The position numbers and the translations under genes are program-made. A stretch of DNA of 64,000 bases, taken from NCBI GenBank assembly GCA_030430455.1, contig JAUIJB010000008.1, positions 1 through 64,000 of the forward strand, written 5' to 3'. How positions within the stretch are numbered: position 1 is the stretch's first letter; each line of letters starts with the position of its first letter. Below, one piece after another: positions 17,801 through 25,255 of the stretch. Source of the DNA: Verrucomicrobiia bacterium. GTDB lineage: Bacteria > Verrucomicrobiota > Verrucomicrobiia > Verrucomicrobiales > Akkermansiaceae. The notes under the pieces are model-generated. The model searched no databases, was not told the DNA's origin, and saw only the letters and a program-made list of their open reading frames with translations.

Positions 17801-20800
17801 TCGTCGCCGGTGGGAACTTCACCAGCTACAATGCGCCGCCCTACCCGGGGCGGATCGCCGTGCTGAATCCCGACGGCACCCTCGACGCCGGCTTCAGCGC
17901 CGAGCTGAGCGGCACGGGCACCATCAGCGTGAACGCCCTCTCGGTCGACCACGCCGGCCGCATCGTCGCCGGGGGCTACTTCGACTACCAGGGCGCCTCG
18001 CGCCTGGTCCGCCTGTTCGACGACGGCTCGCGCGACCTGTCGTTCGCGGACGACGTCACCACCTTCAACACCGGCATCAACGACCTGCTCGCCCTGCCCG
18101 ACGGACGCGTCGCGGTCGTCGGCAACAGCCTCGCCGGCGGCAGCTTCAAGCTGGTCGATGACGCTGGCTCCCTCCTCCCCGGCGGCACGACCATCAACAC
18201 CCTGCACGCCGTCGGCCTGCAGCCGAACGGCAAGTTCGTCGTCGGCGGATCCTACACCGGCACCGGGCTGGACCGCTTCGAGGCCGACGGCGGCTTCGAC
18301 TCCGCCTTCCGCAGCGCGATCGGCAGCGGCCACAACGGCACCGTCTACTCGATCGACACCGCCCCGGACGGCCGCGTCTGGATCGCCGGCCTGTTCAGCG
18401 ACTGGGACGGCACCGCCGCCTCCAACCTGGTCGTCCTCAACGGCGACCTCAACGAGCCGGCCATCACCGCGCAGCCCGCGGACCAGGTCATCGACCCGGG
18501 GGACACCGCCAGCTTCAGCGTGGAAGTCTTCAGCGCCCGCGCGGTGAGCTATCAGTGGCTCCGCGACGGCGCGCCGCTGGCCAACGGTGGCGACATCTCG
18601 GGTGCCGACAGCGCCACCCTCGAGATCGCCAATGCCGAACTCGCCGACGAGGGTGACTACTCGGTGGAGGTCTCGACCGCCTTCTTCAGCGTCGAGAGCA
18701 CGCCGGCCAGGCTGTGGGTCAACGACGCCCCGCGCATCCTCGCCGAGCCCGAGGCCATGCTGGTGCTCGCCGGCGCCTCGCTGACCCTCGAGGCGGAGGT
18801 CATCGGCCTCGAGCCGCTCAGCTACTCGTGGACCCGCGACGGCAGCGAGGTCGGCACCGCGGCGACCCTGACCCTCGACCCGGTCGCCCTGGGCGACGAG
18901 GGCGACTACCAGCTCACGGTCAACAACGCCCTCGGCAGCGCCCAGACGACGCCGGTCTTCATCGAGGTGATCCCGCCGCCCGGCGGTCTCGACCCGACCT
19001 ACGCCTCGCTCGACTCCGCCAGCGCGCCGAGCGACATCCTGCCGCTTCCCGACGGCCGCACGCTGCTGGCGATCCAGAACGCGCCGAGCGACGCCAACGG
19101 CTCCAACTCCGGCCTGCGCCTGTTCGTGATCAACCCGGACGGCCTGGTCGACGATTCCTTCAACTTCTCCTTCATCGTCGGCAACATCGACCTCCTCCAC
19201 CGCCAGCCCGACGGCAAGATCCTCATCGCCGGCAGTTTCAGCACCATCGACGGCCAACCCCACAACCGCGTCGCGCGGCTCAATGCCGACCTCAGCCACG
19301 ACGCGTCCTTCCAGCCCGGCGGGCCGAACTCCGGCCGCGCGGTGCTCGACTTCGCGGTCGACGCCGCGGGCCGCATCTACGCCGCCGGCAACTTCAGCTC
19401 CTGGGGCGGCGACAGCCGCCATCCGCACCTCGTCCGCCTGCTCCCCGACGGCTCGCTCGACACCTCCTTCGAGCCCGGGCTCGGCTACTACCCGCGGCAG
19501 GTCGAGGTCCTCGACGACGGCCGCCTGGTCGTCGGCGGCACCCTGACCTCGCCCTTCTACCGCGTCGGCTTCCTCAACCCCGACGGCAGCGAGGACGAGT
19601 CGATCTCGATCAGCGTGCCCGGCAACTTCGGCCGCATGCTCGTCGCCGGCGACGAGCTCTACCTCGGCTACCAGACCGGCCTGCGGCGCTACAGCCTGGT
19701 CGACGGCTCGTGGGACCAGTCCTTCGCCCCCGACGCCCTGCCCAACACGGGCACCTACAGCGACCTCGAGATGCAGGTGAACGGCAAGATCGTGGCCTCC
19801 GGCAGCTTCCGCTCGACGACCAACGCCGTGCTCCCCTACCTCGCCCGGTTCCTCCCCGACGGCAGCGCCGACCCGACCTTCGACCTCGGCGCCGGCTTCA
19901 ACAACAACTCGTCGTACAACGTCGCCGCGATGGCCATCGACGGCGAGGGCCGGATCTGGGTGTCGACCAGCTCGCCGGGCTTCGACAACGCGCTGATCCC
20001 GAGCCAGGTGCTCGTCTTCAACGGCGACGAGGTCCCGCTCGACATCCTCGCCGACCCCGCCGACCTCGCGATCGAGCCGGGCCAGCCGGCCAGCCTCTCG
20101 GTGATCGCCACCGGCACCACCCCGCTCAGCTACCAGTGGCTCCGCAACGGGGTTCCGCTCGCTGAAACCGGCCGCATCAGCGGCGTCGACACGGCCACCC
20201 TCAGCTTCGCCTTCAGCGACCCGAACGACGGCGGCTTCTACTCCGTCGAGGTCCGCAACGAGGCCGGCACGGTGGTCTCGGACGAGGCCGAGCTCGTCCT
20301 CCTCGCCGCCCCGGAAATCCTCACCCAACCGGAGGACGTGGCCACCGAGGTCGGCCTCGAGGCCACCTTCCGCGTCGCCGCCCGCGGCGTCTCGCCGCTC
20401 GAGTACCAGTGGTTCCTCGACGGCTCGCCCCTCACCGACGGCCCCGGCGTGAGTGGCGCGACCAGCGCGACCCTGACCCTTTCCGGGCTGGAAATCGCCG
20501 ACAGCGGCGGAGTCTTCGTTCGCCTCACCAATGCCCTCGGCACGCTCGACTCGGACACCGCCTCGCTGCTGGTCGAGAAGCTGCCCGCGTCGATCGACCG
20601 CACGATCCACGCGCCGCTCTCGGTCAGCAGCACGATCTACGACGTCCTCCCCGACGATGACGGCAGCTACGTGATCGGAGGGTTCTTCACCAGCATCGGC
20701 TACACCGGCGGCAGCGCCTCGCGGCGCTACCTCGCCCGCTTCAACGCCGACGGCAGCGCGGACCTCGACTTCCCGCAGGTCAGCGGCAGCGGGCAGGTCA

Positions 20801-22089
20801 ACTGCCTCGCCCGCGACGCGGCCGGCCGGATCTACGTCGGCGGCAACTTCACCCAGCTCAGCACCCCCGGCGGCACGGTCCCGGCCACCCGCATCGCCCG
20901 CATCAACACCGACGGCAGCGTCGACACCACCTTCAACCCCGGCGGCGGCCCCAACAACCAGGTCCAGGCGATCCTTCCGCTGAGCAACGGCAAGGTCCTC
21001 ATCGCCGGCAGCTTCAACTCGGTCGACGGCCAGGCGAACACCAGCTACGTCGCCCGGCTGGAAGCCAACGGCTCGGTCGATGCCAGCTTCATTTCGCAGG
21101 CCGCCACCACCATCCAGGACGTCGCCGAGGACGGCCAGGGCGGCTACTGGCTCGCCCACCCGAACAGCTACGACGGCCAGAGCCGCATCGTCCGGGTCAC
21201 CTCGACCGGGGCGAAGGCAGCCGGCTTCAGCTACCCCGGATTCATGAGCTCCTACGGCGTGCTGCCGAACCCGGACGGCTCGGTCTACTCGCTGAGCACC
21301 AGCAACCCGAACCTCCAGCGCATCGAGGCCGATGGCTCGCTCAGCAGCGACTGGCCGGCCGACGGGATCTTCAGCCCCAACAACGACGTCACCGCCGGGG
21401 TCGTGCTGCCCGACCAGCGGCTGGTCATCGGCGGCAGCTTCACCAGCTACTCCGGCACCGACATCAACCGCCTCGCCGCGCTCGAGCCCGACGGCTCGCT
21501 GGTCGCCGGCTTCGCCCCCGGCGACGGCCCCAACGGCAACCCCGAGGCCATCCGCACCGACTCCGCCGGGCGCCTGTGGGTCGTCGGCGGCTTCACCACC
21601 TACCGCGGTGAGTCCGTGCCCCGCCTGGTCGTCCTCAACGGCTTCGCTGCGGGCGGCGGCGACCCCTTCGACGGCTTCGTCGCCGATCTTCCGCTCGACC
21701 AGCAGGGCGAGGACGACGACCCGGATGGCGACGGCTACCCGAACCTCGTCGAGTTCCTCTACGGCACCGACCCGGGCGACGGTGCCTCGGTCCCCGCTCC
21801 GCTGGCCTTCGGCGGCGTGCAGGACAGCGCCTCGCTGAACGCCGACTACGCGCTCGGCCTCGAGCCGGCGAAGACCCACCGGGTCATCGAGGTCGAGATC
21901 CCCCTCGATCTGATGGGCACAAGCCTCGAGTTGGAGGTTTCCCAGGATCTCGCGTTCACCGGCGACGCCGGCGCCATCGAGGTCGGCACCCCGATCAGCA
22001 CCGGCACCGGCGAGATCCGCACCTACGTGCTCACGCCCGCCATCGAGGACGCCCCCAGCCTGTTCTGGAGGCTGGTCGCAACGCGTTGA
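14893..22089 (+). CDS. Giant secreted delta-60 repeat / Ig-like / Calx-beta protein, 2398 aa
   Basis: Exported protein with signal peptide MTPALRSFALASALLATLHA (start 14893, or 14902 nine bases later). Architecture by eye: delta-60 block 1 (about 30-440, six copies of the RLNPDGTLDTSF type); Calx-beta (446-556); Ig-like (554-637); Calx-beta (637-752); Ig-like (753-836); delta-60 block 2 (836-1186); two Ig-like (1186-1359); delta-60 block 3 (1359-1712); two Ig-like (1716-1892); delta-60 block 4 (1892-2250); a DPDGDGYPNLVEF calcium-loop-like segment near 2275; and a C-terminal beta domain ending SLFWRLVATR. Ig-like modules share YQW...G and YSVEV/NAAGTVTS strands. Such proteins are abundant in Verrucomicrobia and are presumed surface or secreted adhesive proteins. 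The three repeats of propeller-plus-two-Ig, about 1.6 kb each, suggest internal duplication. Confidence 0.9.
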   Translation: MPPMTPALRSFALASALLATLHAAPDTVDAGFAASAGQVFDPTSYGGVSSVLVQPDGKVLFGSNEMPGTVAGMPLNLPLIRFNPDGSVDNTFAADNDPNGSGTGIYYDAAGWPEVHALGLDSANRIIAAGVMQGMRDGTDTLVSNSIVRLNPDGTLDTSFQTAGTTPSGGFNFIEEVTIQPDDRIIAVGGFGGIKDSPAAAAVGRHGIARLNTDGSLDAGFAIDPADFAVPAGAANLSGFFRQASLDASGNLYVAGEFSWGTSYPYASLPVLARLFPDGRRDLAFSPTLPADLEYVLGCVVEPSGDIVVLGQTSSGGSWMTRLQPDGSSAGNFTLDPSLGRVAARPLEVGPNGRFLLATGIGPSAPQTTLVRVNPDGSLDPTFNAVSSYVAGPTGAGNGYFGNFTTAPSGRIYSGSGFDTVNGVSSTKVVSFEGDALSSSPGTIQFAAHAYSATEQSGIARIAVTRSGGISGTASASFSITPFTATTADYTPVSVSVNFAAGVGGVQYVDIPITADALAESPEVADLSLSGITGASAGTLTSAKLNILDSNSPPQIVLQPQALFVPPFDSFILSVGVLPGANPMSYQWFKDGVAIPGATSPLHLVTDADPGLHNGSYTVEVTNPNGTTSSAAALVTVKDPAILSIGAASFSALESDGTLSVTLSRGGSSVGMVSVDLVSSDAGATSPADFTAVSQTVSWADGDTADKTVIVSLADDSDVESPEDFVVTLANFSADSTPGALTTATATILDDDSPLAITTQPAPQTVGENGLVVFNVAADSQSPLSYQWFGPSGLIPGATMASYQIAAAAPSDSGDYHVEVTNSAGTVTSAAAALFVAPGPHLIAPGFTAAPVFNGTIRDLAVLDDGSAIVAGDFTQADANPAAYIVKLDATGALAPVTFAAPNGSIRSIAVQSDGKILAAGLFTTVDSTTCRYLTRFNTDGSLDAGFAANIGDNFNNSVLAVDLLPDDRIVAGGNFTSYNAPPYPGRIAVLNPDGTLDAGFSAELSGTGTISVNALSVDHAGRIVAGGYFDYQGASRLVRLFDDGSRDLSFADDVTTFNTGINDLLALPDGRVAVVGNSLAGGSFKLVDDAGSLLPGGTTINTLHAVGLQPNGKFVVGGSYTGTGLDRFEADGGFDSAFRSAIGSGHNGTVYSIDTAPDGRVWIAGLFSDWDGTAASNLVVLNGDLNEPAITAQPADQVIDPGDTASFSVEVFSARAVSYQWLRDGAPLANGGDISGADSATLEIANAELADEGDYSVEVSTAFFSVESTPARLWVNDAPRILAEPEAMLVLAGASLTLEAEVIGLEPLSYSWTRDGSEVGTAATLTLDPVALGDEGDYQLTVNNALGSAQTTPVFIEVIPPPGGLDPTYASLDSASAPSDILPLPDGRTLLAIQNAPSDANGSNSGLRLFVINPDGLVDDSFNFSFIVGNIDLLHRQPDGKILIAGSFSTIDGQPHNRVARLNADLSHDASFQPGGPNSGRAVLDFAVDAAGRIYAAGNFSSWGGDSRHPHLVRLLPDGSLDTSFEPGLGYYPRQVEVLDDGRLVVGGTLTSPFYRVGFLNPDGSEDESISISVPGNFGRMLVAGDELYLGYQTGLRRYSLVDGSWDQSFAPDALPNTGTYSDLEMQVNGKIVASGSFRSTTNAVLPYLARFLPDGSADPTFDLGAGFNNNSSYNVAAMAIDGEGRIWVSTSSPGFDNALIPSQVLVFNGDEVPLDILADPADLAIEPGQPASLSVIATGTTPLSYQWLRNGVPLAETGRISGVDTATLSFAFSDPNDGGFYSVEVRNEAGTVVSDEAELVLLAAPEILTQPEDVATEVGLEATFRVAARGVSPLEYQWFLDGSPLTDGPGVSGATSATLTLSGLEIADSGGVFVRLTNALGTLDSDTASLLVEKLPASIDRTIHAPLSVSSTIYDVLPDDDGSYVIGGFFTSIGYTGGSASRRYLARFNADGSADLDFPQVSGSGQVNCLARDAAGRIYVGGNFTQLSTPGGTVPATRIARINTDGSVDTTFNPGGGPNNQVQAILPLSNGKVLIAGSFNSVDGQANTSYVARLEANGSVDASFISQAATTIQDVAEDGQGGYWLAHPNSYDGQSRIVRVTSTGAKAAGFSYPGFMSSYGVLPNPDGSVYSLSTSNPNLQRIEADGSLSSDWPADGIFSPNNDVTAGVVLPDQRLVIGGSFTSYSGTDINRLAALEPDGSLVAGFAPGDGPNGNPEAIRTDSAGRLWVVGGFTTYRGESVPRLVVLNGFAAGGGDPFDGFVADLPLDQQGEDDDPDGDGYPNLVEFLYGTDPGDGASVPAPLAFGGVQDSASLNADYALGLEPAKTHRVIEVEIPLDLMGTSLELEVSQDLAFTGDAGAIEVGTPISTGTGEIRTYVLTPAIEDAPSLFWRLVATR

Positions 22090-22202
22090 CGCCGCTGCGC
22101 GAGCTCTCCGGGCCCCCGAAGCACCCGCCAGGCCCCGGTTCCCCGGGAGTTGCGCGACCCGACCGACTTCGACCTTGTCCCTCGAGCAAGTCCCGGTGTT
22201 GA

Positions 22203-23465
22203 ATGGGGATCATGGTCTTCCCTCGACCTCTCCCGGCCGCGCTTGCGCTGGCGGCCCTGCTTCCCGCCGCCATCGCCCCGCTGTCCGCGCTGCCCTCGAT
22301 CCCCGGCGTCCTGATCGGCAACCCGGACTGGGGAATCATCATGACGCCGGAGGGCTACTCCGACGTCGCGCTCGACCAGCGGCCGGGATTCGTCGGCCGC
22401 GAGTACCTCTCGGGTGAATGGGCCGCGGCGATCCACTACACCGGCGGCTCGAACCCGACCGGACCGATCTGGTTCCGCTCGGTGTGGGGATTTCCCTGCT
22501 GGACGAGCAACTCGAACTTCACAGTGGTCGAGCCGATCGTGAACCTCGGCCCGAACGGCGGCAGCTTCGACCGTTACCGCTCGATCATCACCAATGGCGA
22601 CGTCGAGATCACCATGCACTACGAGATGATCGACACCGTCGGCGGCATCGAGCAGGGGCTCTCCCCCGCCAGCGCGGGTTCGGGGTCCAGCCTGACCAGC
22701 AGCCGCTACGTGCTGCGCCACAGCTACTCGGTGAAGAACGTCAGTGGCGGCCCGCTGGGCAACTTCCGCTTCTTCCAGTTCCTCCACGGCCTCAACTCCG
22801 GCACCTCCGTGTGGGACGACCGGGTCTACCCCGGCACCATGAGCGAGTACCGCTACGACAACACCCAGCAGGGCGCCAGCCGCAGCATCAACAACGACAC
22901 CGGCGAGATATTCGACCACTTCGACACCGTCTGCATGCACGCCATGGTGATGCCGACGGACTACGAGTGCGGCTACTACGGCATCGCGGGCATCGACGAC
23001 CACGAGGAAGGCAAGCCGAGCGAGGGCACCCATCTCTCGGTCGAGGCCGACAACCTCGATGAGACCGACTTCTTCGACCCTCCCGAGGAGCGCTGGGTCA
23101 GCGGTGCGATGGCCTTCGAATTCCCCGCCCTCGCGGCCGACGCGAGCCACGAGATGGACGTCCTCCTCAGCATCACCAGCGACTCGGGTGGCACCGGGGA
23201 GATCCCCGCCATCGAGGTGGTCGGCGCCGAACTCGACGGCGCGGAGTTCCTCATCGACTTCCGCGAGGCCGAACAGACCTCCATCGACGGCTTCCTGCTC
23301 TACAAGTCGGCGAACCTTGCCGGAAGCTTCCCGGACGACTGGACCTTCGTTTCGCTGCCCGCGCAGGTCAACGTGCCGGAGCCGGGCCTCTACCGCTTCG
23401 CGGTCCCGGTCGACACCGCGGCCGACCCGCAGTGCTTCTTCGTGATTGCACCCTTCATCGAGTGA
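22203..23465 (+). CDS. Secreted protein of unknown function, 420 aa
   Basis: Exported: MVFPRPLPAALALAALLPAAIAPL is a signal peptide (start 22203, or the ATG at 22212). The mature part is rich in aromatic residues and acidic loops, with motifs such as GNPDWGIIMTPEGYSDVALD and RYVLRHSYSVKNVSGGPLG that suggest a beta-sandwich protein with a conserved-domain feel, though I cannot name the family. The last 80 residues (FLIDFREAEQTSIDGFLLY and following) look like the C-terminal beta module shared by many secreted Verrucomicrobial proteins. It follows the giant delta-60 gene on the same strand after 113 bp and could be part of the same secreted set. Confidence 0.65.
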   Translation: MGIMVFPRPLPAALALAALLPAAIAPLSALPSIPGVLIGNPDWGIIMTPEGYSDVALDQRPGFVGREYLSGEWAAAIHYTGGSNPTGPIWFRSVWGFPCWTSNSNFTVVEPIVNLGPNGGSFDRYRSIITNGDVEITMHYEMIDTVGGIEQGLSPASAGSGSSLTSSRYVLRHSYSVKNVSGGPLGNFRFFQFLHGLNSGTSVWDDRVYPGTMSEYRYDNTQQGASRSINNDTGEIFDHFDTVCMHAMVMPTDYECGYYGIAGIDDHEEGKPSEGTHLSVEADNLDETDFFDPPEERWVSGAMAFEFPALAADASHEMDVLLSITSDSGGTGEIPAIEVVGAELDGAEFLIDFREAEQTSIDGFLLYKSANLAGSFPDDWTFVSLPAQVNVPEPGLYRFAVPVDTAADPQCFFVIAPFIE

Positions 23466-23492
23466 TCCGGTGGAGCTTGCGAGCTTCGAAGT

Positions 23493-23527
23493 GGGGAAAC
23501 CGCAGATGGACGCGGATGGACGCAGAT
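23493..23527 (-). repeat. Intergenic repeat of the ATCTGCGT family (reverse orientation)
   Basis: Reverse complement reads ATCTGCGTCCATCCGCGTCC followed by ATCTGCGGTTTCCCC, matching the copies at 5169, 42021 and 42410. It opens the 401-bp non-coding gap 23466-23866. Confidence 0.7.
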
Positions 23528-23665
23528 CTCCGATTCAATCTGCGACCATCAGCCACGCCTGACGAAGGTTGGTTGCTTTCCTGAATCCGGATCGATTCAT
23601 GGGGTCGATCGGGGTCATCCGCAATGGCGGGCCCGGATGAACGACCGCCACCCGTCCCACCGGAA

Positions 23666-23750
23666 GCCCCGACAGGGGCGCAGGCACGTAGCCGCGGGGT
23701 TCACCCCGGGGGGGCATGGGGGGAAAATCAAACCAAGCCCCGGGAGGGGC
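23666..23750 (+). repeat. GCCCC/GGGGC palindrome cluster (second REP-like family)
   Basis: Within the gap 23466-23866. GCCCC-gaca-GGGGC (23666-23679) is followed by a TAGCC bridge at 23689 and a perfect hairpin CGGGGT-tc-ACCCCG (23695-23708); a second GCCCC-ggga-GGGGC hairpin lies at 23737-23750. The order hairpin-TAGCC-hairpin is the same logic as the CATCCC family at 51775-53157, with different stem sequences. No gene is seen elsewhere in the gap. Confidence 0.6.
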
Positions 23751-23866
23751 GTAGGCGGGGATGGTTCCAAGGGGTCGCTCGCAACTTCGCCGGCGCACCT
23801 CCGGTGCTGATGTTCATCGGGTGCCAAGCAGTCTCGCAGTAGCCCGTACCCGACGTCGGGCTGGCG

Positions 23867-24949
23867 TCAAAAATCCCCGGTCCAGCGCAGCTGCATCGAG
23901 CCGTAGCCGTGGTTCGAGCGCTGGCCCTCGAACTCGTCGGTTCGGATCGTCCGCGAGAAGACCAGCTCCACGGACCAGAGCGCCACCCCGGCGCCGAAGG
24001 TCACCTCGCCGACCCAGGGCTTCGAGTTGACCGTGTAGGCGTGGCTCGAGAACAGCGGGCCATCGAGCGTGATGTCGTGCAGCACCGCGGAGCCCCGCAG
24101 CCCGGCGAGCAGATAGGCCGAGAACGGCCCGTTCGCACCACTGGCGCCGCGGAAGTACTGGTTGGAGAACGAGCCGAGCTCGAGCCGCGGCACCGCGTAG
24201 GTCCCGCGCAGGTTCCACCCGGCGCGCAGCAGCGCACCGGCGTAGGCGGCGGTCCGCAGGTTTCCCGCCGCACCGCCGAACTCGTAGTAGCCGTCGACCC
24301 CGAAGTCGCCGGCCCGCCAGTCGTCGAGGAAGCACAGCCGGCGCTTGTGGTCGAGGTGCAGGTTCAGGGTGACCTCCTCGGGCATCTGGCTGTCCCAGCC
24401 GTTGAAGTACGGGCTGTGCGAGATCTCGTGATGGATGAAGTCCTGGGTCACCTCGCCCAGCGCCCACTCGCCGGTCACGCCCAGGCTCAGGGTGGCGGAC
24501 GACAGCGAAACCTCGTCGCGCGCCAGCACCGAGATTTCGACACCGAGCCAGGCGGCGTAGGGCCGCTCGCCCGGCGGCGGAACCGGCGTGAGGTGGTTCG
24601 ACGGGGTGAACAAGAGCTGGCTCAGCGAGGTGCCCCAGCCGTATTCCGGCTCGTTCCACTCGGGAAAACCCGCCAGCCTCTCGAACAGCGGGTAGGAGCC
24701 CTCCTCGCCGAGGAGCCGCCTCAGCCGCCCCCTCAGCCAGCCGTTGATCTCCTCGCTCGGCAGCGGCCCGCCGCAGGCGAGGCGCACCCCGCTGGTGTAG
24801 TCGCGGTCGGACCCGGAAAACAGGTCGTTGTCGACCTGCAGGATGACGTTGTCGACCGCCGCCCCGCTGCCACCCGGGGAGAGCAGCAGGTTCTGGCCGC
24901 TCGCCGGATCCGCGGCGAGAAGGAGGCTGAAAGCGAGGATGGGTCTCAT
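23867..24949 (-). CDS. lpxR: LpxR-family lipid A deacylase (DUF2219-like outer-membrane protein)
   Basis: 360 residues with a short signal peptide (MRPILAFSLLLAADPASGQ). LpxR is an outer-membrane beta-barrel enzyme that removes the 3'-acyloxyacyl chain of lipid A in a calcium-dependent reaction. Family hallmarks seen: VDNDLFSGSDRDYTSGVRL near residue 40 (Asn/Asp pair and Thr of the metal/active site), the ERPYAAWLG motif, and EVTQDFIHHEI where Gln and His are four residues apart as in the catalytic Gln118/His122 of Salmonella LpxR. Alternating hydrophobic strands end in MQLRWTGDF, a barrel-like terminus. The start is the ATG at 24947-24949; the open frame continues far upstream but that part is a shadow. 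Activity on this organism's own lipid A is inferred. Confidence 0.85.
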   Translation of the reverse strand: MRPILAFSLLLAADPASGQNLLLSPGGSGAAVDNVILQVDNDLFSGSDRDYTSGVRLACGGPLPSEEINGWLRGRLRRLLGEEGSYPLFERLAGFPEWNEPEYGWGTSLSQLLFTPSNHLTPVPPPGERPYAAWLGVEISVLARDEVSLSSATLSLGVTGEWALGEVTQDFIHHEISHSPYFNGWDSQMPEEVTLNLHLDHKRRLCFLDDWRAGDFGVDGYYEFGGAAGNLRTAAYAGALLRAGWNLRGTYAVPRLELGSFSNQYFRGASGANGPFSAYLLAGLRGSAVLHDITLDGPLFSSHAYTVNSKPWVGEVTFGAGVALWSVELVFSRTIRTDEFEGQRSNHGYGSMQLRWTGDF

Positions 24950-25115
24950 CGGGCCCCCGGCGGGGCGCCGCAGACCTAGCAGCCCCGCCACGCCGGTGGC
25001 AAGGCCGCCGCTCAAGCGGCCGCATCCCGACCGTGGCAGGATTTGCGGAATAGCGGGCAGGATCCGCGATGCAGCTTGCAGCCCGCCGGCTAGGGTAGAG
25101 GTGGGTTGAAACGCC

Positions 25116-25178
25116 GGGACCTCGGGTCCCCCCAACTTGCCGGGCAACCGACGCGAAGACTCCCGCCCCCCGGCGGGA
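25116..25178 (+). other. Candidate structured 5' leader of the FG-GAP/PKD gene
   Basis: The 306-bp gap 24950-25255 contains three consecutive hairpins in 63 bases: GGGACC-tcg-GGTCCC (25116-25130), TTGC-cgg-GCAA (25137-25147) and TCCCGCC-cccc-GGCGGGA (25161-25178), with a GCAACCGACGCGAAGACT single-stranded linker. It ends 77 bases before the ATG at 25256. It does not match a riboswitch class I can name with confidence, and the hairpins could be ordinary GC-rich palindromes. Confidence 0.3.
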
Positions 25179-25255
25179 CACCTGGCTTCTCCGTGATGCT
25201 GAAACCGATGCCTCCCCAGAGGGCGGTTCCAGGCAACCACCAACCAAGAGAAGCC

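Noticed and set aside
16948..21879. A 1643-codon open frame antisense to the giant delta-60 gene
   Set aside because: GC-rich third positions keep the antisense frame open; its translation has no recognisable domain, while the sense strand has clear repeats.
25116..25178. c-di-GMP-I or S-box (SAM-I) riboswitch before the FG-GAP/PKD gene
   Set aside because: A GGCAACC-like word is present but the conserved core order and junctions of these classes are not.
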